Positions 27,762-36,611 of a DNA stretch of 64,000 bases are shown here, piece after piece. Source of the DNA: DAIOEK01 sp963721445. Lineage in GTDB: Bacteria; Chloroflexota; Anaerolineae; Anaerolineales; Anaerolineaceae. The stretch lies in the NCBI GenBank assembly GCA_963721445.1, contig CAVRIZ010000005.1, positions 744,001 to 808,000 of the forward strand, read 5' to 3'. The position numbers and the translations under genes are program-made. The notes under the pieces are model-generated. The model did no database searches, was not told the DNA's origin, and was given only the letters and a program-made list of their open reading frames with translations. Position 1 is the first letter of the stretch. Each line of letters begins with the position of its first letter.

Positions 27762-28412
27762 ATGAACAGACTCCGCGGAAAAAGCCAGGCGTTGGTGTTA
27801 ATCCTGACCTCAGGGGTAATCTTGAATCTCTGTTGTCTGACCTGGATTTTATTGACTTTGACATTTATCCCCGGTTGGCGATTCTATCCGAAAGAACAAA
27901 GTATCGGATTTTCCTTCAAAGGTCGGGCCCCACAGTTTAGTGGTGGAGATACCACGGCTGCCAGCCATTTGTTCATTCATCAATATGCAATCCCGGAAGA
28001 CGGAGAGATCACCTCCATCGCCTACCTTAACGACGTGGAACCCCAGGGTTTCGAACTGGATGAAGAAGTATATCTGTTGATACTCCGTCCCGAATCTGCG
28101 GGAATGCGTATCATCTATCAAGTGACCATCCCAACCGATGAGCTCTCCTCAGCCAAATCTGGGGTGATCATCTACAATCTACCAGAACCTTGACCGGTAA
28201 AGAAAGGGGATGAATTCGGTCATTGGCAACAGGTGAATATCCCCACCGGACCGATTCCTCTGAATATTGAAATGGGTGCTGTGGATGGCTTATCCATTGG
28301 GAAAGCTGGATTTTCGAAAGATGAAATTAGCGTTGGTAATCTTATCAGGTTGGATGGCTTTGGCGGACAGAGGGATTATTTTATCAACCTGATTCTGCGG
28401 CCAAAAAAATAG
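27762..28412 (+). CDS. Membrane-anchored protein of unknown function, interrupted by an in-frame TGA
   Basis: One N-terminal transmembrane segment (~10-40) is followed by an extracytoplasmic beta-rich domain (ATSHLF-type start, ITSIAYLNDVEPQGFELDEEVYLLILRP). The frame stops at TGA 28191-28193 after YNLPEP. It then continues in the same frame, without a new start, as PVKKGDEFGHWQQVNIPTGPIPLNIE to a TAG at 28410-28412. FGHWQ resembles the metal-binding or sugar-binding loops of concanavalin-like domains, but no family is named. The whole frame is 217 codons. A sequencing substitution, a recent nonsense mutation or readthrough could explain it; the first is simplest. Confidence 0.55.
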
Positions 28413-28413
28413 A

Positions 28414-29790
28414 TTATGGAGTTGGCGTCACACTTAGTGCCACCGGATTCGTCAATGTATCGCAGACTTTTTCACCTTCTTGAACGATACCCATGATATC
28501 TTTATCTCCGCCATAATTTGCGCGCACCTCACTAAATACCTTCAGCGCCTCAGGACAGTAATTTTGTTGGACCCTGCTCAAACCGGCCAGAACAGAGCCG
28601 TATGTATAGTAATAAACAACGGTCGAGTTTGAAAGTGGCATTCCCTCGATGGCTATCTGAGGATCGACCTCAGCATCACATTGACGTGCTTCACAACTTT
28701 CCACCGGTGTGCATCCACGAATGGCGCACTTTAGTGCTGGAATGGACCCTTCATAGTTCTTGCCCATGAAGTAGATGATTCCCAATTGACCGTAAACATC
28801 CGGGTTGGTCGGATCCATTTCGAGCGCTTTCTGGCCATTGCGGGCTGCCACAAAAGCTTCACCCATCTGAACATAATTCTTCGCAATAGCCAGGAATGGG
28901 ATCGGATCTTTGATACCCAGTGTTGTATTAATATTTGCGGCTTTAGCAAAATAATCCAGCGAATCAATATAGTATGGACTGCGCGGTTCTCCTGCTGCAA
29001 GAACACGATAATTCAATCCGATATAGTTATACAAAAAGGTGAGATTGGGCATAATCTCGGTGGCTTTTTTGTATTCATCAATGGCTTTGAGGTAATTTCC
29101 GTTGATCTCCCATAATTGCCCGCGAACCCGATGCACATCCATCAAACCTGAATCGCGCTCCAAAGCCTGCTCTATATACTGCTCGGCCTGGGTATATTTT
29201 TGAGAATCGATCAGCACTTCGGCATAAAAGGCCAGCGCCATGGTATTGGTATTATCCAATTGCAGCGCCCGAACCGCTTCCTGTTCAGCCTGGGTAAGCA
29301 GGTTTTCAGATTGGTCCCCTGATAAGACCGGATTGGAATTCCAATCCAATACAAAGGATTTTATGGCATGCACGTCCGAATCTTCGGGAGCCAATTCTGC
29401 CGCCGTATTGATGGAAGCAAGCGCTTCTTCCAATCGCTGTCGTTTCTGGTCATCCGTGGAGAGGGATGCAGAGGAATACACCTGGATGCGAGCCATCTCT
29501 GCGTATAAACTGGGATCCCGCGGGTTTAACGCGATCGCCTGCTGGTAGGCGTTGATTGCAGCCGGTAGATTACCGGATCGGAAATGAGTTTCGGCTTCCA
29601 GGATAAATGACTGGTTAGTTCGGGTTGGTGTTGGGGTTGGATCGAAAGGTCTGCTGATGACACCGGAATCAAAAGCACGTGCCACAAAAACCAGACCAAA
29701 TATCAGACCAAGGAGAATGAGGATCCGGGCGGGATGAAAATAGGTTGGACCCTTTCGATGAAAAGTAACCTTTTTACCGGATAGATTCAT
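28414..29790 (-). CDS. Membrane-anchored tetratricopeptide repeat protein
   Basis: 458 residues. An N-terminal transmembrane helix (~20-42) is followed by a short Thr/Pro linker and about eight TPR units (EAETHFRSGNLPAAINAYQQAIALNPRDPSLYAEMARI and the like). It overlaps no neighbour but starts 1 nt after the stop of the paralogous gene upstream (TGATATG arrangement), so the two are translationally coupled. TPR arrays mediate protein-protein contacts; the partner is unknown. The region 355-390 contains a Cys-rich insert (IRGCTPVESCEARQCD), absent from the paralogue. Confidence 0.82.
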   Translation of the reverse strand: MNLSGKKVTFHRKGPTYFHPARILILLGLIFGLVFVARAFDSGVISRPFDPTPTPTRTNQSFILEAETHFRSGNLPAAINAYQQAIALNPRDPSLYAEMARIQVYSSASLSTDDQKRQRLEEALASINTAAELAPEDSDVHAIKSFVLDWNSNPVLSGDQSENLLTQAEQEAVRALQLDNTNTMALAFYAEVLIDSQKYTQAEQYIEQALERDSGLMDVHRVRGQLWEINGNYLKAIDEYKKATEIMPNLTFLYNYIGLNYRVLAAGEPRSPYYIDSLDYFAKAANINTTLGIKDPIPFLAIAKNYVQMGEAFVAARNGQKALEMDPTNPDVYGQLGIIYFMGKNYEGSIPALKCAIRGCTPVESCEARQCDAEVDPQIAIEGMPLSNSTVVYYYTYGSVLAGLSRVQQNYCPEALKVFSEVRANYGGDKDIMGIVQEGEKVCDTLTNPVALSVTPTP

Positions 29791-29791
29791 A

Positions 29792-31075
29792 TCATTCGAT
29801 CACAGTTGGAGTTGCTTCAGCAGCGCTACCCGGATCCGTTTCTTCGGTCGGCGCGCCGACGACGCCTCCCTGACAGATGGTGATCATCGCATTGGCATTG
29901 TAAACCGAAATCTCATCATCCCGCGCTCCCTGTATCAGGAGCTGGGCTATCTGAACCGCTTCATTACATTCTCCAGATTTTGCCAGGGCAAGACCATACA
30001 GATAATAATATTCGGCAATCCGTCCGTAATCCAATGGAAGACCTTCCACTACAAATCCATCCTCGGTTGTCCCTCCCCGGACAGCCAGTTTTAAGGCAGC
30101 GATCGCTTCCGGGTATTTCCCGAGTCGATAGTTCATGGAACCCAGAGTTCCCCACATGTATGGATCTGTCGGCGCATCATTCTTCGCCTGTTCAGCGTAT
30201 TGGATCGCTTTGACATATTCACCGATATTGGCGTACGTCCGGGCAATGTAGGTATCCGGGAGAGGATCGGAAGGATTCAGCGCGTTGGCAATGGTAAATT
30301 CCGTCACGGCTTTGTCTAACTCCGGGGGATCTAATTGGCGATAACCAAGTCCGAGTGACATATGCACATCTGCCACATTTGGATTGTATTGGATGGCGGT
30401 TTGAAACTCCTGGATCGCTTCCGCATAATTACTGGTATTCTGTAAAACGATACCGCGTGCGCGATGTGCTTCCATCGTGTCATTGGCGAGCGCAAGGGCC
30501 AATTTCGATTCTTCGATCGCCTTCTCAATTGTTCCGATGGCGCCTTGACCGGCTTCGATCTGCCGGACCAGTAATTCTGCATAAAAAGCGTGTGCCAATC
30601 CATTGTTTGGATCTAGATCGATCGCCTCTTTGATGCTGGTTTCAGCCGGGAGGTAATCTGCCTGCATAAGTTGCGCCCACCCGCGGATTGCATGCGCAAT
30701 GGCATTATTGTTATTCAACAACAGCGCATTTTCCGCACTGGTCTGGGCATCTTTATACTTTTGGGCATAAATTTGAATCCAGGCAAGCGAGACAAAATTA
30801 TTCACATTATTGGGATCGGCAGATATCGCCTCGGTGTACATATCCACCGCCTGGCCGTATTTTCCTTCAGATGCCAGCGATTCCGCATCCGCAATAAAAG
30901 TCTCTGGTGACCGGGTGGGGGTGGGGGTCGGAACGAATAAAGGAGGTGTCTGTGGCACGATGACATAGTTCACATAAACAGCCCCGCCAATTAGTGCTAG
31001 CAGGATGAGTATTCGACCAATGTGGATCGGCTTGCGCCGCCGGAGCATGCTCCATTTACTTCCGTGAAGATACAT
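29792..31075 (-). CDS. Membrane-anchored tetratricopeptide repeat protein (paralogue)
   Basis: About 427 residues with the same plan as the downstream gene: transmembrane helix (~20-42), FVPTPTPTRSPETFIADAESLASEG linker, then about nine TPR units. The sequence similarity and order suggest tandem duplication. The ATG at 31075 is preferred to a TTG at 31081. A consensus promoter ends 9 nt before it and no ribosome binding site is visible, so the transcript would be nearly leaderless. Confidence 0.82.
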   Translation of the reverse strand: MYLHGSKWSMLRRRKPIHIGRILILLALIGGAVYVNYVIVPQTPPLFVPTPTPTRSPETFIADAESLASEGKYGQAVDMYTEAISADPNNVNNFVSLAWIQIYAQKYKDAQTSAENALLLNNNNAIAHAIRGWAQLMQADYLPAETSIKEAIDLDPNNGLAHAFYAELLVRQIEAGQGAIGTIEKAIEESKLALALANDTMEAHRARGIVLQNTSNYAEAIQEFQTAIQYNPNVADVHMSLGLGYRQLDPPELDKAVTEFTIANALNPSDPLPDTYIARTYANIGEYVKAIQYAEQAKNDAPTDPYMWGTLGSMNYRLGKYPEAIAALKLAVRGGTTEDGFVVEGLPLDYGRIAEYYYLYGLALAKSGECNEAVQIAQLLIQGARDDEISVYNANAMITICQGGVVGAPTEETDPGSAAEATPTVIE

Positions 31076-31084
31076 AGCCAATTT

Positions 31085-31113
31085 ATCTTACCGTTACGGA
31101 CCTGTATAGTCAA
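31085..31113 (-). promoter_or_regulatory. Promoter of the TPR gene pair
   Basis: On the minus strand TTGACT (31113-31108), 17-bp spacer, TAAGAT (31090-31085), 9 nt before the ATG. The same hexamer pair and spacing occur at groES. Confidence 0.6.
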
Positions 31114-31180
31114 GATTTGCCAGTTAAGCCTTTATTAATGCGGACAACTGGTCTCGCTTCCTTCAACCGACCGATTCCGG

Positions 31181-31186
31181 TACAAT
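31181..31186 (+). promoter_or_regulatory. -10 element 6 nt before trmD start (leaderless-type)
   Basis: TACAAT with exactly 6 nt to the ATG at 31193; no Shine-Dalgarno sequence. Confidence 0.5.
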
Positions 31187-31192
31187 ATCAGT

Positions 31193-31942
31193 ATGAAATT
31201 CGATATATTCACGTTATTACCCGATGTTTTTGAACCCTATTTTTCTGCCAGCATCCTTGCCAAAGCCCGGGAAAACCAACTGATTGAAGTGATGGTGCAC
31301 GATATCCGTAGTTTCACCTCCGATAAACATCACGTCACCGATGATGCACCGTACGGTGGCGGCGGCGGAATGGTGATGAAACCGGAACCGGTGTTCGCAG
31401 CGGTGGAATCTGTTTTGGGTAACCCACCGAATTGCCCGGTCATTCTACTTTCTCCCCAGGGACGGGTATTCACCCAAAAAGTGGCTTCGGAATTAGCCCT
31501 GCTACCCCAGCTCGCATTGATCTGTGGTCGCTACGAGGGGGTTGACGAGCGAATTCGTGAGCACTTGATCACCGACCAGATCTCCATCGGAGATTTTGTA
31601 CTTACCGGCGGGGAATTGCCCGCTATGATCGTCGTGGACGCAATAAGTCGACTACTTCCGGGGGTGTTGGGTGATCCGGATGGAGCATTGGACGATTCTC
31701 ATGCTAGCGGATTATTGGAATACCCCCATTACACCCGACCGCCCGAGTTCAGAGGGTGGCAGGTACCGGAGGTACTCCTGTCAGGCAATCACGCCGCAAT
31801 TGGCAAATGGCGCAGACAGCAATCACTTTTGAGAACTCTCCTGCAGAGACCGGATCTATTGCAGAATAATCTTCTTTCCAAAGCAGATCAAGAATTCTTG
31901 AAGAATTGCTGGGAGAATATTCAAACTCAATCTAAAGAGTAA
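31193..31942 (+). CDS. trmD: tRNA (guanine-N1-)-methyltransferase
   Basis: TrmD methylates G37 of tRNAs to prevent frameshifting. The 249-residue protein starts MKFDIFTLLPDVFEPYF. The SPOUT trefoil knot residues are present: DDAPYGGGGGMVMKPEPVF, LLSPQGR, ICGRYEGVDERI and SIGDFVLTGGELPAM. The usual rpsP-rimM-trmD-rplS cluster is absent here; only trmD is seen, with a YbjQ gene 42 nt downstream. Confidence 0.97.
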   Translation: MKFDIFTLLPDVFEPYFSASILAKARENQLIEVMVHDIRSFTSDKHHVTDDAPYGGGGGMVMKPEPVFAAVESVLGNPPNCPVILLSPQGRVFTQKVASELALLPQLALICGRYEGVDERIREHLITDQISIGDFVLTGGELPAMIVVDAISRLLPGVLGDPDGALDDSHASGLLEYPHYTRPPEFRGWQVPEVLLSGNHAAIGKWRRQQSLLRTLLQRPDLLQNNLLSKADQEFLKNCWENIQTQSKE

Positions 31943-31984
31943 AACGTATCACCCAAAACATCTCGAGGATAAATGGAGGGAATT

Positions 31985-32329
31985 ATGGCTAATCCTGTTT
32001 GGGTTACCACCACATTCAATTTCGATGGCTATCGAATCCTGCGGTATCTGGGACTTGTCCGTGGAGTAACAGTCCGATCTCGCAGCGTGGTCGGAAATTT
32101 CGTGGGCAGTCTGCAAACCCTGGTTGGTGGAAACATTACCGTGTACACCGAGTTGTGCGAACACGCCCGTCAGGAAGCATTCGAATTATTGATGGAACAT
32201 GCCCGTCAGATGGGTGCCAATGCCGTTATAGGCATGCGTTACGATGCCAATGAAGTGATGGATGGCGTGACTGAGGTACTGGCTTATGGGACTGCCGTCG
32301 TCATCGAAAAAGAGACGACACCGGTATGA
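31985..32329 (+). CDS. YbjQ/UPF0145 family protein
   Basis: 114 residues. VWVTTTFNFDGYRILRYLGLVRGVTVRSRSVVGNF and ARQMGANAVIGMRYDANEV match the YbjQ/UPF0145 family, pentameric proteins of unknown function (annotated by some as heavy-metal-binding). The start at 31985 follows GGAGGGAATT; the in-frame ATG at 31973 lies upstream of that signal. Probably cotranscribed with trmD. Confidence 0.88.
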   Translation: MANPVWVTTTFNFDGYRILRYLGLVRGVTVRSRSVVGNFVGSLQTLVGGNITVYTELCEHARQEAFELLMEHARQMGANAVIGMRYDANEVMDGVTEVLAYGTAVVIEKETTPV

Positions 32330-32370
32330 AACAAGATTACTTGGGCAAGATAATTTCAATTGTCCCCTTC

Positions 32371-32399
32371 TTGCGCACGGATTTGAGTAGTAGTATACT
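32371..32399 (+). promoter_or_regulatory. Promoter of the BMP lipoprotein gene
   Basis: TTGCGC (32371-32376), 17-bp spacer, TATACT (32394-32399). It leaves a ~95-nt leader. Confidence 0.62.
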
Positions 32400-32405
32400 T
32401 AGCTG

Positions 32406-32482
32406 AAATGGGGAAGAAAGAGACGGCGAACCGTCTCAACGCGCCAAAAGAATTCCCCATTTAAATCAACCCCAATTTTTTT
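32406..32482 (+). promoter_or_regulatory. Structured leader RNA upstream of BMP lipoprotein (candidate cis-regulatory RNA)
   Basis: A 10-bp outer helix (AAATGGGGAA 32406-32415 with TTCCCCATTT 32453-32462) encloses a 7-bp hairpin GAGACGG-CGAA-CCGTCTC (32420-32437) and an unpaired AACGCGCCAAAAG segment. A second CCCC (32470-32473) followed by a seven-T run (32476-32482) could compete for the same GGGG. I do not recognise a known riboswitch class. Function is inference. Confidence 0.45.
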
Positions 32483-32499
32483 GTGGAGGAGAGTCCCAA

Positions 32500-33627
32500 A
32501 TGACCAAGAAATTAACTGTGTTGCTATCTCTAGTAGTCCTGGTCTCAGTGCTGCTGGCCGCATGCGCACCAGCTGCAGTACCGACCGAGGCACCCGTAGT
32601 GCCGACTGAGGCACCCGTAGTCGTGCCGACTGCTGTCCCAGCGACAGAAGTCCCACCGCCGCCCCCGACCGAAGCCCCCAAAGTCTTCAAAGCCTGCCAG
32701 GTAACTGACACGGGCGGTATTGATGACAAATCATTCAACGCCACCGCCTGGAAAGGCGTACAGGATTCTGTAACCGCTCTGAAAATCGAAGGGAAATACC
32801 TGGAATCCAAGGAAGTGGCTGACTTCGAGAAAAACCTGAACGCCTTCATTGAAGAAAAATGCGACATCATCATCTCCGTTGGTTTCCTCTTGGGTGATGC
32901 AACCAAAGCGGCTGCTGAAGCCAATCCTGATTTCAAATTCTCCATCGTTGACTATGCCTACGATCCCACCATCCCGAACGTACTTGGACAGGTCTTCCAG
33001 ACCGATGAAGCCTCCTTCCTGGCTGGCTATCTCGCCGCTGGTATGACCAAGACCGGTAAAGTGGGTACCTTTGGTGGTCTCCCGATCCCGACCGTAACCA
33101 TCTTCATGGATGGTTTCGTTCGTGGCGTGAACTACTACAATACCCAGAAGGGTACCGCCGTAGCAGTTCTTGGTTACGATCTGGCTGACGAGAAGAAAGG
33201 TCTCTTCTCCATGTCCTTCGATGACCAGGCCAAGGGTAAAGAACTCGCCATCTCCCTGATGGACGAAGGCGCTGACATCATCATGCCCGTTGCCGGCCCC
33301 GTCGGACTCGGCGCTGCTGCTGCAGCCAAGGAACGTGGAAACGTCCTCATCATTGGTGTGGACTCCGACTGGTTCCTGACCGCTGCTGATTACGCTCCCA
33401 TTACCCTGACCTCCGTAATGAAATTCATGGATGTCACCACCATGAACGCGATTAAATCCGCCATGGATGGCACCTTCGCTGGTGGTGTGACCGTTGGTAC
33501 CCTCAAAAACGGTGGTGTAGGTTTAGCTGGCTACCATGATCTCGATGCCACTATCCCCGCCGAACTGAAAGCGGAAGTGGAAACCCTCAAAGCTGGAATC
33601 ATCGACGGTTCCATCAAGATCAAGTAA
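32500..33627 (+). CDS. BMP-family lipoprotein, substrate-binding protein of a nucleoside ABC transporter
   Basis: 375 residues. The signal peptide has lipobox LAAC (Cys ~22), followed by a repetitive Pro/Thr/Glu linker (~25-60) and a BMP (PnrA/TmpC-like) domain starting KACQVTDTGGIDDKSFNATAWKG. The DDKSFN block and the later GVDSDWF are BMP signatures; characterised relatives bind purine nucleosides. GGAGGAG precedes the ATG. It has its own promoter, structured leader and terminator, so it can be expressed well above the ATPase and permease genes downstream. Confidence 0.93.
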   Translation: MTKKLTVLLSLVVLVSVLLAACAPAAVPTEAPVVPTEAPVVVPTAVPATEVPPPPPTEAPKVFKACQVTDTGGIDDKSFNATAWKGVQDSVTALKIEGKYLESKEVADFEKNLNAFIEEKCDIIISVGFLLGDATKAAAEANPDFKFSIVDYAYDPTIPNVLGQVFQTDEASFLAGYLAAGMTKTGKVGTFGGLPIPTVTIFMDGFVRGVNYYNTQKGTAVAVLGYDLADEKKGLFSMSFDDQAKGKELAISLMDEGADIIMPVAGPVGLGAAAAAKERGNVLIIGVDSDWFLTAADYAPITLTSVMKFMDVTTMNAIKSAMDGTFAGGVTVGTLKNGGVGLAGYHDLDATIPAELKAEVETLKAGIIDGSIKIK

Positions 33628-33651
33628 GACGACTTAAGTTACATTAGCAAT

Positions 33652-33690
33652 AAATACGAAGGCTGTGTCGAACAGCCTTCGTATTTTCTT
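33652..33690 (+). terminator. Terminator after BMP lipoprotein gene
   Basis: Perfect 15-bp stem (33652-33666 with 33672-33686), 5-nt loop, then TTTC. It separates the binding-protein gene from the rest of the transporter. Confidence 0.85.
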
Positions 33691-33764
33691 TTTCTATGAT
33701 GTGTTTTTCCAGTTTCCCTGCTATGATAAAATAATAACTATACTTCTCATGATAGGGAGAAATC

Positions 33765-35324
33765 ATGCCTCCGATCCTGGAACTCTCTGGTATTACCAAG
33801 CAATTCCCCGGCGTACTGGCAAATGACAACATGAATCTTACCCTTGATAAAGGTGAGATTTTAGCTTTATTGGGCGAAAACGGCGCCGGTAAAACCACAT
33901 TGATGAATATCCTCTACGGGCTGTATCAGCCCGACCAGGGGGAAATTAAAGTCAATGGTGAGAAGATCATCGTACGTTCTCCCACCGACGCGATCAAGGC
34001 TGGAATTGGCATGGTGCATCAACACTTCATGCTCATTCCAGTCTTTACTGTCAGCGAGAACGTCATGCTCGGAGAGGAAGCAGTTAAGCCTGGAGGTTTT
34101 CTCGATCATGCCAAAGTGGCTGATCGCATTCGTGAAATATCCTCCCAGTACAAGTTGGAAGTTGATCCGGATGCGTACGTAAAAGACTTGCCGGTCGGTG
34201 TCCAACAAAGAGTGGAGATTATTAAATTGTTGTATCGCGAAGCCGAGATATTGATCTTCGACGAACCCACCGCCGTACTTACGCCCCAGGAAGCAGATGA
34301 ATTGTTCACGATTATGAGGGAGTTGACCAAACAGGGCAAATCCATCATCTTCATCACCCACAAACTGCGGGAAGTGTTGGAAATCTCCGATCGGATCATG
34401 GTCATCCGACGTGGAAAAGTGGTCGGATCAACCACACCCGCGGAAGCGAATAAAGAAACCCTGGCGTCGATGATGGTGGGACATGCCGTCAATCTTGAAG
34501 TTGATAAAGTTCCGCCCACCATCGGCGACGTCGTCCTGAAAGTGGAAAACCTGACGGTGACCGACACCCAACGTCAGGTTACTGTGGATGAAGTTAGCTT
34601 CGAAATCCATGCAGGAGAGATCGTCGGTGTGGCAGGTGTTCAAGGTAATGGACAAACTGAATTGGTGGACTCTATTACCGGTCTGACCATTCCTGTGAAT
34701 GGAACCATCACCCTGCTTGGCCAGGATATTACCAAAGCCACACCCAGGCAAATTACGGAACTTGGCTCCGCCCACATTCCGGAAGACCGTCAACGGGTGG
34801 GGTTGGTCCTGCCCTTCCCGGTCGCCGAAAATTTGGTGCTGTGCACCTATTACCAGCCGCCCTATTCCAAAGGCGCGATGATGCAATACCCGGTTATTGT
34901 GGAAAGCAGCAAAGAACTGATCGAGAAATTTGACATTCGCACGCCTGGTCCGCTAACCGCCGTCGGCTCCCTTTCCGGTGGAAATCAACAGAAAGTGATC
35001 ATCGCCCGGGAACTTTCCAGACCAATTAAATTCCTGGTTGCCTCTCAACCTACTCGTGGGCTGGATGTCGGTTCAATTGAATATATCCATAAGCGAATCG
35101 TAGAGAAACGGGATGAGGGGTGCGCGGTATTGCTTGTCTCGCCCGAGTTAGACGAGATCATGGAATTGTCAGACACCATCGCCGTGATGTATCGGGGAAA
35201 AATTGTCGCTATGGTCCCGGCTGAGGAAGCTACCAAAGAATATATCGGCCTGTTGATGGCTGGCGTCAAACCGGAAACTTTGCAGAAACCGGTAAAACGA
35301 GCTGTAATCGAGACCACATTCTAA
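33765..35324 (+). CDS. ABC transporter ATP-binding protein with two ATPase domains (nucleoside/BMP type)
   Basis: 519 residues. Domain 1 has Walker A GENGAGKTTLMNILYGLYQPD (~37), the GMVHQHFMLIPVFTVSENVMLG Q-loop and Walker B LIFDEPTAVLTPQE. Domain 2 has a degenerate Walker A (GVQGNGQTEL), signature LSGGNQQKVIIAREL and LVASQPTRGLD in place of a full Walker B, which is usual for the RbsA/YufO family. GGGAG precedes the ATG. It energises the two permeases encoded next. Confidence 0.94.
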   Translation: MPPILELSGITKQFPGVLANDNMNLTLDKGEILALLGENGAGKTTLMNILYGLYQPDQGEIKVNGEKIIVRSPTDAIKAGIGMVHQHFMLIPVFTVSENVMLGEEAVKPGGFLDHAKVADRIREISSQYKLEVDPDAYVKDLPVGVQQRVEIIKLLYREAEILIFDEPTAVLTPQEADELFTIMRELTKQGKSIIFITHKLREVLEISDRIMVIRRGKVVGSTTPAEANKETLASMMVGHAVNLEVDKVPPTIGDVVLKVENLTVTDTQRQVTVDEVSFEIHAGEIVGVAGVQGNGQTELVDSITGLTIPVNGTITLLGQDITKATPRQITELGSAHIPEDRQRVGLVLPFPVAENLVLCTYYQPPYSKGAMMQYPVIVESSKELIEKFDIRTPGPLTAVGSLSGGNQQKVIIARELSRPIKFLVASQPTRGLDVGSIEYIHKRIVEKRDEGCAVLLVSPELDEIMELSDTIAVMYRGKIVAMVPAEEATKEYIGLLMAGVKPETLQKPVKRAVIETTF

Positions 35325-35336
35325 TGGGGTGGAACC

Positions 35337-36611
35337 TTGAGTAAAGAAGAGAATAAACAGGATGTAGGCAAGGTTGTCCTCCAGGAAGTAATCCAATCCG
35401 GTAAGGAATCAAAGGGTTGGAAGAAAATTGGAGAGATGCTGCTGGTTCCTGCGCTGGCAGTGGTTAGTGGAATGCTCATCGGCGCGATCATCATGGTTGC
35501 GACCAGCCAACCCGTTTATGCCGCGTTCAAACAATCATTTGGCGCAGGAATAACTGCCGCGTTTAAAGAAGTGGTTGTTGGGTACGGAGCGCTGATCGAG
35601 GGTTCGTTACCTGATCCAATACGAATTTTTAATGCGATAAAGGCTGGCGATCCGTTAGCAATTCGACAGGCAGTCAACCCATTCCTGGAGAGTTTGGTAA
35701 CAGCCACTCCCTACATTTTTGCAGGACTGGCAGTTGCGCTTGGTTTTCGAGCTGGATTATTCAATATTGGTGTGGAAGGTCAAATATTTATTGGCGCTGC
35801 CTGCGCGGTGTATGTCGGTTATGCCCTTAAAGGTATGCCGGCTTATATCCACATGCCGCTCGCCTTCATTGCCGGTTCCGCTGGTGGTGCTTTCTGGGCG
35901 TTCATCTCAGGCTATCTGAAAGCAAAAACAGGTGCTCATGAGGTGATCAACTCGATCATGTTGAACTGGATCGCCTTCCGGTTGACCGAATGGCTCTTGT
36001 CCGGACCGATGAATTGACCTGGATCCGGTGGAATGCCGATCAGCCCCATCATCGAAAAAAGCGCTCAAATTCCACAATTCTTTCAGCAACCGATCCGGTT
36101 TCACCTGGGATTCTTTATAGCGCTCGGGGTTGCATACCTGGTTTATGTGCTGCTCTTTAGAACCAAATGGGGATTTACCATGCGAACGGTCGGATCCAAT
36201 CCGCGCGCCGGGCAGTATGCAGGCATGAATCTGCAGGCAAATACGATGATCGCCATGGCTCTGTCTGGCGCATTAGCAGGAATGGCTGGCGCGAATCAAA
36301 TTCTGGCTGTCAACCGCTCCATGGCTATCGGATTGTCTTCCGGGTACGGGTTCGATAGTATTGCGTTGGCGTTGATCGGAAATAGCCATCCGGTGGGTGT
36401 GATCTTATCCTCACTCTTATTCGGTATCTTGCGCAATGGAGCCACCCGCATGATGGTGGTCGCAACCATTCCGATCGATATCGTCTCCATTGTGCAGGCA
36501 CTTATTCTAATGTTCGTGGCGGCTCCGGCAATCATCCGAGCCATCTACCGTATCAAGGTGAAAGAAACAAGCGGAGCAATCTCACTTAGCGGCTGGGGAG
36601 GTAATAAATAA
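35337..36611 (+). CDS. ABC transporter permease (nucleoside/BMP type), interrupted by an in-frame TGA
   Basis: A 425-codon frame with one premature stop. The first part (TTG start at 35337 after GGTGG; an ATG at 35436 is alternative) has VTATPYIFAGLAVALGFRAGLFNIGVEGQIFIGA, the signature of the BPD_transp_2 permeases. It stops at TGA 36015-36017 after LLSGPMN and resumes in the same frame as PGSGGMPISPIIEKSAQIPQF, through TMRTVGSNPRAGQYAGMN (the coupling region) to the end. The stop falls in an external loop. About nine membrane helices in total. A single substitution error is the simplest explanation, since the transporter set is otherwise intact. Confidence 0.85.

Noticed and set aside
28191..28193. 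Selenocysteine at the in-frame TGA codons
   Set aside because: No SECIS-like hairpin follows either TGA, the proteins are not known selenoprotein families and the flanking residues are not redox motifs.
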